DNA of 64,000 nt from Camellia lanceoleosa (lineage: Eukaryota; Streptophyta; Magnoliopsida; Ericales; Theaceae), in NCBI GenBank assembly GCA_025200525.1, contig CM045762.1:125927752-125991751 (forward strand), written 5' to 3'. Each line of letters opens with the position of its first letter. Within the stretch, counting starts at the first letter, position 1. The notes below the pieces were generated by a model. That model saw only the letters and a list, made by a program, of their open reading frames with translations, did no database searches and had not been told where the DNA came from. Of the stretch, positions 21,581-33,267 are shown piece by piece. The position numbers and the translations under genes are program-made.

Positions 21581-21854
21581 TCAAAAAAATCACGTCTTGA
21601 CTTTGCTAAAATTTGTTCATTCCCAATGAAGCTTAGTCTGAGAGTTTATCGCTAACTCTGCTTTAGTTCAGGATCATCTTTACTTTGAACTATGCCCCCA
21701 GAACTTGGATCTTAAGGGCTAGGTTAATTATTAATCTGCTCTGGCCATAAGGCTGTACAGGTGCTGGAAACAAAAGTTCAAAGAAGCAGGGAGACTTTTC
21801 TATTAATCAAAAGATAAATGCCATTACACTTGATAGATACTTTGGGGCGATAGT

Positions 21855-21958
21855 CTATTGATAGTACATCTTGAGGTTTGCTATATTCCAGGACCGAGGT
21901 ATGACTTTGCCCTTGAGATCGTCTAAGTAGTATGCTCCATTTCTAGTAACGATTGTAA
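21855..21958 (-). pseudogene. Integrase C-terminal tail of element B, part 2
   Basis: On the minus strand this reads as a Gypsy integrase tail, with RNGAYYLDDLKGKVIPRSWN followed by a short segment to a stop at 21855-21857. It continues directly, after removing element A and one CCTTG, from the minus-strand frame at 39589-39840. Element A therefore landed inside this coding region. Confidence 0.75.
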
Positions 21959-21963
21959 CCTTG
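21959..21963. repeat. Target-site duplication of element A, left copy (CCTTG)
   Basis: CCTTG immediately left of the TGTAGC end of element A; the same five bases follow the other end at 39584-39588. Confidence 0.9.
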
Positions 21964-24900
21964 TGTAGCTTGCTTTTCGTGTTCCTCGTAGGGGTTTAGC
22001 CTCCTTGGATATGATAGCCCTACAGTTTGGACTCCCGTGGTTCTGAATCTGTTTTCACAAGTGCAATGTGAAACAAAAAAACACAAATGAAAGTCCAAAT
22101 CTAGCAAATCTTTGAAACATCGATTTACAATCAGAAATTCCAAAAATGGACTGTATTACCAGATTTCAGAGTCGCCACCTAAATATTTTTGGGAAAGCCA
22201 AAGGCCACTTGTCCGTCATAACCAAAGTGTCTTGGCTCGGGTATTTAGGTATGAGGGGAAGGTCATGAATTAAGCATCCCACCCACCCGATCAAAGATTG
22301 GCTTCTACTAATCATGATGTGATTTTTTATGTACATTATATGCTCTTGTTCTGATTGTTAATGCTAACTTACTATGTGAGGCACACAAGTATAGACAAAG
22401 TCACCCATTTTGGAATGTTTTGATTTCATGTTTGTTTGAAAAGAATTTTGAATATGTGCTATTTGAAAAAGCAAGCTCATATGTACATTTGTCAAAATCA
22501 TTCCAATTTAAGCAAAATAACCTTAATCCACCAGCATTTAATGAGGCATATCAAATAAGCACTTAGCCTCATAGTAATATGCTTGATATGATAACATAAA
22601 CATACATACAATATGCTAAAGCAAAAAATACTCACCTAGTACTCAATCGAGGCAAGCCAAAGAGAAGAAAATAATTAGAAAAATGCATGCTCTAATATGC
22701 AAATGACTAATGCAACACAAACATAATGCAACTATGAGGTTTGGTTTATTTAACATGACATATGGATCAATTCAAGGCATATGGTAGCGCGTGTATTCAA
22801 GCAAGAAATAATCGATGTTTATCAAGTATGATGAGCCAAATCCTAATATATGCAAAAAATGGGTGCAAGCCATGGTAATAATATGAAACCAAAAATATGA
22901 TACTACGTGTAGCTATAGTAAGCAAGTAAATAAAAGGAAGAAAAAAATGGGGGTTAGAAGACATACAAAATATTACAAGTGTTACACATTTGCCCTCGCA
23001 CAAGAGGGTCCGAATGAATTTCCTAATTAACTACTTATTATAACACAATTGAATGAATTAACTAAATTTAACTAGCTATTACAAATTCAAATGAAGCTAA
23101 CTAATTAGTGGCAACATACTAATATTAAAGCATTAATTTAATAGACTAGAATGGGAGGCGATGAGTCATATGTGAGCAACCAAGAACATCCTCCTAAAAA
23201 CCTCTCTATTTGCTGCCAGAATCTGTTTTATTTGCAGTTAGAAAATTATTCTTTTTTGGCCTCAAATTCTTCTCTATTCTGCCACAAAAATGCCATTACC
23301 TATACAAAAAAAGGTGGTCGGTTGGCCTTGGAAAGTGGTCGGCTGGACATCATGGTGGCCAACCGACCACTATTTTTGGGGATTACTCTGCTGCAACAGA
23401 GCTGAAACAGAGCAAAAACAGAGTGTTTCCAGGAGATGTTTATCCTCTCTGCCCTTTCCTATCATGAGGATGATCAAGGGAGGAATAGAATAGGTTCACA
23501 AATAATCAATTTTCGCACGTTTGTTACGTGATGATCTTAGAACCGATAGAACAAAAGCTCAATAAAATGAAATAAAAGACCAATAACACCTTCTCTCTAT
23601 CATGGAGTTACCTCAAGAAAATGGGTGGACATTGCTTCTTGAATCATTGAACATCACTAAAGAGTATGCAATAAGTTGAGACACAATAGGTTCAATATAA
23701 TGTCCGATTGAACCTAACTCAATTTTATTATCTTTTTTTTTTTTTTTACCTCTTTTATTCCAATTTTATTAGCTTCTTTTACATTACCTTTCCAACTTTG
23801 ATCTTTTCTTTCTTTTTTGTCCAAGTGATAATTACGTCTATTGAGTCCAAAAAGTGATAAAAAGTATCAAGCATTGACTTAACCCGAGAAATGAGCTTTT
23901 CAAGTCCTTTTCTACGGGGGAAATTATAAAGGAGGAATCAAACTCATTTATGAGCGATAATGAATTCGGAGTCAAACCCCAAAAGGGGCGATAATGACCC
24001 TAAATCTAAACCCGATAACAAGCTATAATGAAACCTTCCTTTAGGATTTCCAAGGGTATAAACCAGAAAGTTAGTCCTTTCGAAGTAAATGCACCAGTGA
24101 TGAAGAGAAATGTCAAACAAGAGATTGTGCTTAGCATGAGAGAGATGCGATGCCTTGGTAATGAACCTTCGAAGAGATTAAACCATTAAGCATGAAAAAT
24201 CTCTTTCTTATGTTTTGAACAACGATCTTTTGTTTGACTCAACTCTTTATCAAAATAAACAAAGAATGGAGGGAGGTTGCAAAGAAGATTATGAAAAGGT
24301 GATTACAATAGTATGAACATGTATGAAAGCTATGAAAAGGTGCAAGAAAAGACTATCAACTCAAATGGATTGAAGGCTATATCCATGAGGACTTGCAACA
24401 AGACATCTACAATATTCAAAGCATAATTTAACACGCAAAATAGTACTAAAACATTGCTGAAAATCAGGTTTTTGAGGTGGAAAAAGTGAGGAAAAATAGG
24501 CTAAAGCTAAGAAATTTCAAACAACCAACAAGCCTAAGGAAGGGTGTCTAACCCCTCCTCTTTTTTGTGACTTAAAATCACATTTTTAAGTTTAAAAAAA
24601 CTCTGAAAAATAGTGCGAAAAAGCAAAGAAAATGGATAGCGAAAGATGGTACAAAAACTCAAAGATTACCCTTTAAAGAGAGGATGATATTCTAGTTCAC
24701 AAGCCACAAGTTGAACACTCTCAAGAGCTGAAATTTGTGTTCAAGAATCTCAACAAAAGACCTTAAGTTTAGGCTTAGGAAGTGTATGTATAGTATATGT
24801 ATATTGCAAGAGAGGAAGGAAGAGTGCTTGGCAAGTCTTTGGCTCTTGGAAAAATTTTCTAACCCCAAACCCTTAAGAGAGGCCTTGTATTTATAGAAAA

Positions 24901-25253
24901 ACACCTTCTCACATCGAAAATATCTATAATGAGACAGCTGGTGCAAGGCATGGTTATGGGGACAACTGGCTGTCTTAAAAAATCTACTGTCGCTGAACAT
25001 GGCCTGCCGGCTAATATTTTGTACGGCCTACTCATTAATTGGCTGACCTACCAATTTAATTGGCCCACTGCTCACTGAGTGGTCTGGGTAAAAAAAAGGT
25101 TTTGGTCCCAATGGGGTAGAAGGCTTGGGTTTAAAGTTCGAAACCGAATTCTTTTGCTGAAGATTCGAACCATTTTCATAATGTAACTTTCATCATCGAG
25201 TGTTTGAATTGAGGCGCCTAAGTCTTAGGAGCGGTCAAAATGGGGTGTCTACA
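21964..25253 (-). repeat. 3' LTR of element A
   Basis: About 3.29 kb, starting TGTAGCTTGC and ending GGGGTGTCTACA on the plus strand. Read on the minus strand it has a U3 of about 360 bp and then CTATAAATAC (24887-24896) as TATA box. It contains a ~94 bp segment (about 23305-23398) with a perfect 14 bp inverted repeat that the 5' LTR lacks. The phrase AGAGTCGCCACCTAAATATT near its left end is shared with all other LTRs of this group in the window. Confidence 0.9.
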
Positions 25254-25266
25254 GTTGCCCCTCTTT
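25254..25266 (-). promoter_or_regulatory. Polypurine tract of element A
   Basis: AAAGAGGGGCAAC on the minus strand, directly abutting the 3' LTR. This is the primer for plus-strand DNA synthesis during reverse transcription, and it fixes the orientation of the element. Confidence 0.85.
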
Positions 25267-26794
25267 AACAGAGCTTGAAGTCATGAAATGACGTGAGTGA
25301 ATGTCAAAGCTCGAAGACGACCAGGACAGAGAGAGTTAGAGAGAAATTTTGTTCTTGATAGCTAGAAGAGAAGAGAAAAGAAAGAGAAATAGGAAGAAAA
25401 TAAAATAGAATTCATGTTAATCCTTTTGGACGTAAGACTTGGGCAAACAAACAAAATGCAGATGTAGTTAGTTGAACCCGAGGGTTGCCTACATATCCCT
25501 TTGCAAGGAATCAAACCAGCGCAGTTTGGGGATAGGATGCAAATGATATGCAATGATCTAATCAAAACCACGAGCAGTGCTTACCACACAAATATCATAA
25601 AAGAATGGAGACGCAAATCAAACTACGTTTAACATAGAAAAGGTGTCGACACCCTCAAACCATAATTCTTGTGGAATAGGTGCGTACATATGCAGAACTA
25701 TGCCTTTCCCAGAAAGAATACAAGTAATAGGGTGGTATGATATAAGTGAGGAATGATTTGCTGGGAAAAGATAATGATCCTAAATGCTAAATGCAAAAAC
25801 ACAAAGTACGATGCAATGGATACAATGGATGAAGTGAATAAGCGGTGCAGGCCAAACTACATTTTACCTAGAAAAAGGTGTGGACATAAAAAAAAACCAC
25901 GTCTAACACAGAAAAGGTAGTGAAACTCTCACACCACAATTCTTGCAGAATAAGAGCATACACATGTAGAGCTATGTTTTAATGTGAAAAGTATGAGCAC
26001 ATGCCAAACTAAGCTTAACATGGAAAGGATGCAGGTAATAAAATGGTATGACGTAATGGGTGTAATGGATAATGTAGTAGATGCGTGCGATAGATGCTAT
26101 ATGCAATGCTATAGAGGTAATAGATAATAAATGTGATGTAGCAGTTGGGAAACAGTGCTTTAGAAAGTACCTTATAGGGGTAATTGGCGAGGTCTTACCT
26201 TATGCTGCTGGGGCTCTTCCTATTCTTCTTGGTTTGAAGACTTCTTGACTTCTTCCTGTATCTTGCGCTTCCAAACCATAGGTACTACTTTTCTCCCTGG
26301 TTATGTTTGCAATTTTCCCTATTCTCCAACTGGATGATAGACTAGGTTGGTTCTATATCTAGAATTGAGGTGCCTACAAGCTACCTCAATCTATGGGGCT
26401 GTCATATAGATTTCAAGTCGAGGATACACCCTTGGGTATTTAAACTAGACTTTCGTCTCAGAAATTCCAAACCTTTACGTTCTACGAATCGCCATTCGAA
26501 CTCTAGTTTCCACTGTCTCAGTTGGTCTCCTAGGAACTCACTACAAACATAGTTAGGTGGCTATACTAGACTGCTTGAAATCATTCAGGCATGACAAACA
26601 CCAAAGGAATTGCACCTTTAGAGGATTTAAGGTCACTTAGACCCATGTTGGGGATTAACGCTCTTCGAACATTAAAGGGGTAAACAAGTTTGATATTTGA
26701 TTTGAAATTGGACTTATGCATACTAAGCTGCCGGAAAGTTTTAAAAAGTGGTTGTGTAATGATGATATGCAGCACTATGCAATGGGATGATGAT
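25267..26794 (-). other. 3' non-coding region of element A
   Basis: No coding sequence. The stretch 26330-26650 aligns by eye with 53860-54170 in element G over phrases such as CAATCTATGGGGCT, GGGTATTTAAAC and GGAATTGCACCTT. This shows that A and G belong to one family or share a 3' module. Confidence 0.7.
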
Positions 26795-26992
26795 AAAGGT
26801 ACGGTGGGAGCAATATGTGGATGGAGATGCACAAGATAGTGCGAGTGAGTGCACAAGATAGTACGATGTGGGCACACAAGATAGCGTGATGCAAGGTGCA
26901 CAAGAAAATGCGATGTGGGCGAATACACAAGACAGTGCTGTGTAGGTGCACAAGACAGTGTGATGCAATGTGAATACACAAGACAATGCAAT
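26795..26992. repeat. Tandem array of element A, left part
   Basis: Diverged copies of a GTGCACAAGACAGTGCGAT unit (about 20-27 bp). The array is continued at 30031-30450 on the other side of element C, which inserted into it. The long reading frames on the minus strand here are by-products of the repeat period. Confidence 0.85.
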
Positions 26993-27973
26993 TGTGATAA
27001 CCTTGCTCTGTGACATACTGTTAATCATTAATTATACTTGTGATTATATGCTTGCTGTGAATTTGAATGCTAATCATGTGATTATATGTGAATTTGAAGT
27101 TATATCTGTTCACTGTAGAGAAATCTGTTCCATTTTCTGTTAGAATTTGAAATTAAGGGCTATAGATGCAACAGAAACTAAAATTGACTGTATTATTGTG
27201 ATTAGCATGATTTTTAGAGCCTATGGTGAGGTTTAATTAAAAATTGATTTGGATCAAGATAATTAGATTAAATTAAATGTGGTTCATTAATCTTTAAGTG
27301 AGTTTGATTAGTTTAAATTAATCAACTAGTATATATATTTGAGCTAAGCACACTTAAGCTCACAATATGAGCTCAAAGATCTGAAAATACACTAGAGAGA
27401 GAGAGAGAGAGAGAGAGAGAGCCGATTATAGAGAGAGGGAAATTTGAAGATTTTAGCTCAAAGCTTAGAGAATTGAAGAGCTAGACTCTAGAACTAGCTA
27501 GAATTTGGAAGATTGAAGCTTCTAAGTAAGTAATTAACTCTTAATTCATGAGTTAGAGTTTGTAATTATGTGAATTCAAACTATATATGAAGCTAAATAC
27601 ATGAATTAAGCTTAAATGGAGGAATTTGATATCAGTATAGACATGCATGCATGGATTCATAACAATTTCTCATGTTTGAGCATAAACCTTAATGATCATG
27701 TTAAATTAAGGGTTGTTTAACACATGCATGCATGAATTGTTAAGTTTTGAAAGCCTCGAAGCTTGTAAATGCATGATAAAGAACATGGATTATAATTATA
27801 CAAACTTTTCGGTTCAAAGTTTGTTGAATCCATGGAATTTTGAACTATAGTTGAAGTCATCTTCAAATATATGTATTTGGGGGTGTTCTTGCATATTTGA
27901 GTGCGTTTAGCACGAAATTGGACCTTTGAATGTGTATTTAAAGTTCAAACACAATTCTAGAAATTCTAGAATT

Positions 27974-28206
27974 CGACCTATCCGCTCAAGTGAAGAAAGT
28001 CTCGCTCGAGCGTAAAAATTCAGCTCCCAGAAGTTTTACAGAGAATTGCACGGTAGCTCGAGCGGGAAAACTTGCGCTCGAGATGACCTTGTTTTGCAAT
28101 ACTCATCGCTTGAGCGAAGAATGTCTCGTTCGAGCGTAAAAATTATGCAACCAGTACTTTTACAGAGTTTTACAGACTGCTCAAGCGACAAAAGCTGAGC
28201 TCGAGC
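27974..28206. repeat. Cluster of CTCGAGCG palindromes in LTR C
   Basis: At least eight copies or decayed copies of CGCTCGAGCG occur here, for example CGCTCGAGCG near 28003 and AGCTCGAGCG near 28053. Variants such as CGCTTGAGCG, GCTCAAGCG and CGTTCGAGCG look like CpG decay products. The cluster lies about 640-870 bp downstream of the TATA box. Confidence 0.75.
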
Positions 28207-28589
28207 GGAGTGCCCTATTTCAAAAACTTTTGAAAAGTTGTTTTATATTCCAATTTCTGTTCTTTTCCATTTCTGAGTATTCTTAGGCACACATTGAGCA
28301 TCCTAAATGAATTAAAGGGCACAAAAGAAGCCTAAGAAAGTTGAGTTAACTAAAGAATGGATTGAATTGTATTATGACCCATTGTGTTATGAATTATGTA
28401 GGGTCAAGTGCAAGGACGAATCAAGCATTGGAACACTATGAGTAATATCTTAGTAAAGATATTTTTGTGTATACATTATTTTCTAAATGTTACCTCTGTG
28501 ATAAGTTTCTAAACTTCTGAATTAATACTGTGAATGAGTATTCTATCCACTTGATTCGCAATGAAGTATGCGAAGTGATTGATGTATGA

Positions 28590-28960
28590 TTACGAAATGG
28601 GCCCAAGGCCATTCGGTTTATTTGAAGATGATATGAATTGGGCCTAAGGCTGTTTTGTATAACTGTTAGATGGGCTAAAGGCCATTTTGAATAAGGAATT
28701 GATTGGACCTAAGGTCATTTTGAATATGAAGACAAATGTGAACATGATCATGGATCTAAAAGTGCGCAAAAATGTGAATATGAATTGATTGGACCCATGG
28801 TCGTTTTGCATACAATGGACCCAAGGTTGTTTTGTATATGAACTGGACCCAAGGTCGTTTTGCTTATAATGGACCAAAGGTTGTTTTGTAAATACGAATT
28901 GGACCTGTGGTCATTTTGTATATGGATACGATATATGATATATTGGACTAGAGATCATTT
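28590..28960. repeat. Tandem repeat in LTR C
   Basis: About ten diverged copies of TTGGACCCAAGGTCGTTTTG with spacing of roughly 28-40 bp. They create spurious minus-strand reading frames. Confidence 0.8.
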
Positions 28961-29509
28961 TGCATTGACATCAATCAATAAGTTTAGTTTATGAATTATG
29001 ATTAAATGAATCTCATTCATGAACTCCTTTACTTTGGTATTATTCACTAGGTGTTCGCTCACTCTTTATTTGTATGTAGGTGAGCAGCAGGATGTCCAAC
29101 CCCAGCCCCAGTGAGTTATAAGAAACCGAGTTTTGAGGAGTCAACCAAGGTCGCCTCACGCAAGAGGCTTTACTTTTGTTTTGCTTTTACTTTTGTTCTT
29201 TTATGGTCATGTATGACCAAATTTGTGTATAACCTTGGTTTTTGTCAATATTGACTTTTGAATGATCCTGGACTTATGTAATACATACTATGGATGTTTG
29301 TATAGTGTGAGTTATTACATATATATTGAAAGTTTTTGGTTAAGCCATATATGCACAGCTCATTGGACAATCTTTACAAGTTCTGCTTCCGCATTATGGC
29401 CCCTTATTATTAAATATGATTTGATTTCTGATTGAGGCTGTAGGTAATCTCATGATTACTAGCCGGTTATGACTCTAACCCATAGGGGCGGGTTTAGGCC
29501 ATGACAGAG

Positions 29510-29521
29510 TGGTATCAGAGC
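29510..29521 (+). promoter_or_regulatory. PBS of element C (tRNA-iMet type)
   Basis: TGGTATCAGAGC three bases after the LTR end, the standard initiator-Met tRNA primer-binding site of many plant Gypsy and Copia elements. It is the only PBS in this element. Confidence 0.9.
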
Positions 29522-29748
29522 ATGAGTAATAACTCACACACTTGTTCCAATGAGCAATAGAGTGTCTAGAAAAGATCTAAGTTGCATTCATATGATAAAT
29601 ATATGCTTGAATGCATTGAGAAATTGCTAAGTGATTTGAAGTATGCAACTATATGATATATAACTGTTGCCTAATTGTATGAATGTGCTCTTTTTGTACA
29701 TGAATATTGTGTATATCTTCTGTATGAATTATAATGCAAGTCTCATTA

Positions 29749-29880
29749 GATGATGGTGAGGACAAGAGTCGATGAGCTAGAAGAATCCTCCATTGCTCGG
29801 CTAAACCGAATGGAGAGAATGATGCAGGACATGGCAGAAACACTAAGGCAACAATAGTAGTGGCAACAACTGCAATCCCC
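29749..29880 (+). pseudogene. Gag N-terminal remnant of element C
   Basis: A short frame beginning MMVRTRVDELEESSIARLNR followed by MMQDMAETLRQQ and a stop. It has the charged, helical look of a Gypsy gag N-terminus and lies where gag should start after the PBS. Sequence downstream to about 29975 is broken by stops, and everything else in the element is gone. Confidence 0.5.
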
Positions 29881-30030
29881 ACCTCCGGTACAACCTATAC
29901 CAGATTTTGCAAAATGATGACCGAATAATAGCCCTTACTAAAGAATTCAAGAAAATGAAGCCACCACTGACTCTTACGATTACTGACTAGTTATGACTCT
30001 AACCCATAGGGGCGTGTTTGGGCCATAACA

Positions 30031-30450
30031 GCGATGCAGATGAATGCACAAGATAGTGCAACGTAGGTGAATGCACAAAACAATGCTGTGTAGGTGCACA
30101 AGACAGTGCGATGCAAGGTGAATGCACAAGACAGTACGATGTGGGTGCACAAGACAGTGCGATGTAGGTGCACAAAATAATGCGATGTAGGTGCACAAAA
30201 CAGTGCGATACGGGGTGCACAAGACAGTGTGATACAAGGTGAATACAGAAGACAGTGCAATGCAGGTGTACAAAACAATGTGTTACGAGGTGCAGAAGAC
30301 AGTGTGATACAAGGTGAATGCACAAGACAATGCGATGCAAGATGAATGCACAAAACAACGCGATGTAAGATGAATGCACAAAATAGTGAGATGTAAGATG
30401 AATGCATAAAACAATGTAATGCAAGTGTACAAGATAGTGCATCACGTACC
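30031..30450. repeat. Tandem array of element A, right part
   Basis: About 17 diverged copies of the CACAAGACAGTGCGATGYAGGTGAATG unit (first half shown in shorter form at the left part). Its minus-strand frames of up to 168 codons, rich in His, Cys, Ser and Leu, are repeat artefacts. Confidence 0.85.
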
Positions 30451-33012
30451 TTATGGAATAAGTGTAGGGCAACTTGCCACAACTTATTAAAATGCAACTG
30501 AGAAATACTGCGGAAGGTAACTTAACGAAACACTGTTATTACAAGTACAGAACAAAGTCAAGAACAGAAGCAACCAATCATGCAATTCAAATCAACTAGA
30601 GTGTATTAGCATTGCATATATAATCCAAAACACATGTATTAATCAAAGGGAATAGAGCAATCTTAAGAGAGTTTTGAAATGGTTGGAGACAACTTTCGAA
30701 AGCTGAATCATATCAGAATCATCATAGGGGTGAGTTACCCTAACCCAAGGGAAAATGCCTAACAAATGGCTTTGAGTTTATTGAGAGAAAGGTTGGGTTC
30801 ATGCCCCTTGTTCAATTGATGACCTGGTCAAATGCACTGAAAATTGCCCTTAGTGTCCAATCACTGGCCACTGTTGTCAAGATTATGCAGGCACATGTGA
30901 TACGGATTATCAGATCCTAGAACAGTTGCCAACCAATCAGACTTATGCTTTCTTTCTGTCCCAGCATGTTGAGAACTTCCATTAGTCCCCTCCAAAGTAG
31001 TGACAAATTCCTCACATACATTTTGTAATGATCATGAACGCGATGCCCCTTGTATGGGCACTCTCAGTTTGTTTATGAATTCCACACATGGACTTGTTTT
31101 CGAGTTTGGAGCGAACACTCATGTATGGAATTTTGACCATACACTCAGTTGAACTTGAATGATAGACGCACTATGGTGACTCGATGAAGAGCGCAGACTG
31201 AGACAAATACTGGGCATGACACAAAAGACCTTACAACTGACCTGAAAGCAGAAAAAGACTCAAGGTGACTGATCATTCATAGTGCCCCTAGTATTAATTA
31301 TGCTTCCTTTAAAACTCAATTTCACAAAACCTGAGTTTTGGTTCCTTTTTTACTCAAGTTAGAGATTCTACTGATAAGTTTAAGTATTGAAAATTTCTCC
31401 ACTTGTTGATTCAAGCTAGTTCTTTCTTACCCAACGTAAGTATATGATATGCATAGCAGTCGGTATAGCTCATGGATTGATGTGAAGCTGATAATGTGAA
31501 TTAGGTAAGATGATCCGGTTGAGATGAATGAGATGGATATGGTTGAGACCGAACTTCAGGATGAAGTTGCCTACATATCCTAAGAATGGGAATCAGGTCA
31601 ACGTAGTTCATGGTTGAGGTTTACTCGGGTGTTGACACTCTCCTTTTGAGCTCTAGCTTTTGCTAAAGCCGCCATTTCAGTTTTCAACCTTGCGAGCTCT
31701 ATTTATTTGATTTCTCATTTTTCATGCTCTAACTTTTGCCTATGTCGCCCTTTCGAGTTTTCAACCTAGTGAGCCTCTCAAGGATAGCGTTACAACTTTT
31801 GTGGTGAATTTAATCAATAGTCATCCTTGCCCTAACATTGAAATTGGCTTCACCTTGATTTGAGCTTGGTTTTCCATTCCCTTATGCATGTCTTATTCCT
31901 TTTCTTTCACTCCATTTTCAAAGTTGGTTCTTCTCATGGTACTTCCTCACATTAGCCTCCCTGGATTCAGACAAAAGTTCATTTCCTCACAGTTGGTTAG
32001 ATTTTCTTCCAATGAATACCCTTGGCTTGATGGTTGACTTTTTTTTCCTTTTCTTTTTCTTCTTCTCTTTCTTCTTTTTTCTTTTTTTTCCTGTTTCTTT
32101 TCTTTTCTTTCCTTTTTTTTGGGGGGGGGGGGGGGGGTGGGGACGGTTCTTTTTGGTTTCTTTTATATATTTATTTTTTGAAGTAATGAAAACACCAAGG
32201 GGAGAAATTCTATGATTGTGAGGTTTGAAAGCCGTCTTATGCATGCCAAAATGATCGCCTAAAGGTGAAGATAATCCCCAGGACAGTGTAGAATACTACA
32301 CACAATTCTGAACCTATCTTGGCAAGTTTGCAAATGAAATAACTTAAAATTTTGAACTCATGAAGGACATTGCATTGATAAGTCAGAATCCACTCAAACC
32401 ATTTGGGTGCTCCTTCTTAACACTCAAACTTATTAACATAATCTCATTCAAAAAATAAATTCAAAGCTTTTCCTATTTTAAAAAGGTCACACATGAATTA
32501 TTATAGGCACGATAAAATAATCCAAAAACTTCACTCCTGCTTTCTTATTGAAAAGAAGACAAAGACATAAGGGTACACGAGAGTGACTCAAAAGACAACA
32601 CTCAACTAACACAACGACACAAAAAAGAAAATAAGACTCAATACACAACTCAACTATTTGCAGGACACAACTCAAAACAAAATCAGTACTCTTGAGACAA
32701 AAGGGGTTTTCACTCTCTAAGTCTATCTACAGAATTCAAAAAAACTTCAAGTAGCCCATGGGAGGGTCCAAACCTGCCTTCAATTCAGCAGTACGAGACT
32801 TTCAAACTGAGTCTCACAGATTGAGCCTCACAATTACCCCGGTTGTCCCCACAAATCTTTTTGACTATGCTAGCTATGGTCAAGGTTGTTTGTTGGCAAC
32901 CCATGGATGGGATTTATGTTATGGAGTGGCAATCTATTGTAATCAGGAAGAGGTTTATTGACAGCTTTGGGATTTTCAGGTGGGGAGATGATCTTTTTGT
33001 CAATCAGGCCTT
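30451..33012. other. Unassigned interior of element A
   Basis: No convincing coding sequence on either strand. The stretch contains a pyrimidine-rich tract (about 32038-32120) followed by 17 consecutive G (32121-32137). The rest is unremarkable AT-rich sequence. In an autonomous relative, pol would lie between gag and the 3' region, so this may mark the site of its loss. Confidence 0.5.
32038..32146. repeat. Polypyrimidine tract plus G17 run
   Basis: An ~80 bp T/C tract leads directly into 17 G and a further GTGGGG. Such strand-asymmetric sequence can form triplex or quadruplex structures and is often mis-sequenced, so the run length is uncertain. The lysine-rich minus-strand ORF across it is not a gene. 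Confidence 0.8.
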
Positions 33013-33267
33013 GAATTCATGGCAAAAGTGAAAGCAACGGTCAGTATGGTGATCGTACTACTGATGGAATGTGCAATATTGGGTAGGGTCATGTCTAGGT
33101 GGGAGAGGGTTAGGGAGAGGTCAAGGATTGAGAGGTTTGAGATACCCTTTCTCCATCAGTACCTTCAAGGCGAGGGTTGGGTTCATATGGAGATGTGTGA
33201 AGGTTTGTTTTTGGGAGGAGGAAGCATCAGTGTTAGAAATATTGGCAAATGGGTTGGCGGGTGTTGG

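Larger units (their letters stand above)
26993..29506 (+). repeat. 5' LTR of element C
   Basis: Starts TGTGATAACC and ends GGCCATGACA. A TATATATAT box lies near 27330-27338, followed by a (GA)n microsatellite at 27394-27421. A cluster of CGCTCGAGCG-like palindromes is at 27974-28206. A tandem array of GGACCCAAGGTCGTTTTG units occupies about 28590-28960. Confidence 0.75.
26993..30030 (+). mobile_element. Element C: collapsed Gypsy retrotransposon inside A's array
   Basis: Plus-strand element with a 2.5 kb 5' LTR (26993-29506), a PBS and a few codons of gag. It ends in only about 53 bp of 3' LTR (29978-30030, GATTACTGACTAG to GGCCATAACA). Flanking 5-mers are GCAAT (26988-26992) and GCGAT (30031-30035), a target duplication with one transition. 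Most of the interior and 3' LTR were removed, apparently by recombination at short homology (GATTACT occurs near the end of both). Confidence 0.75.

Noticed and set aside
26581..27028. Minus-strand ORFs of 68-136 codons
   Set aside because: Same array as at 30031-30450, on the left side of element C.
29991..30497. Minus-strand ORFs of 97-168 codons rich in His, Cys and Ser
   Set aside because: They are produced by the tandem array with a unit period that keeps several frames open; all three frames give similar repetitive peptides.
31987..32244. Lysine-rich minus-strand ORF and Phe-rich plus-strand ORF
   Set aside because: Translation of a polypyrimidine/poly-G low-complexity tract.
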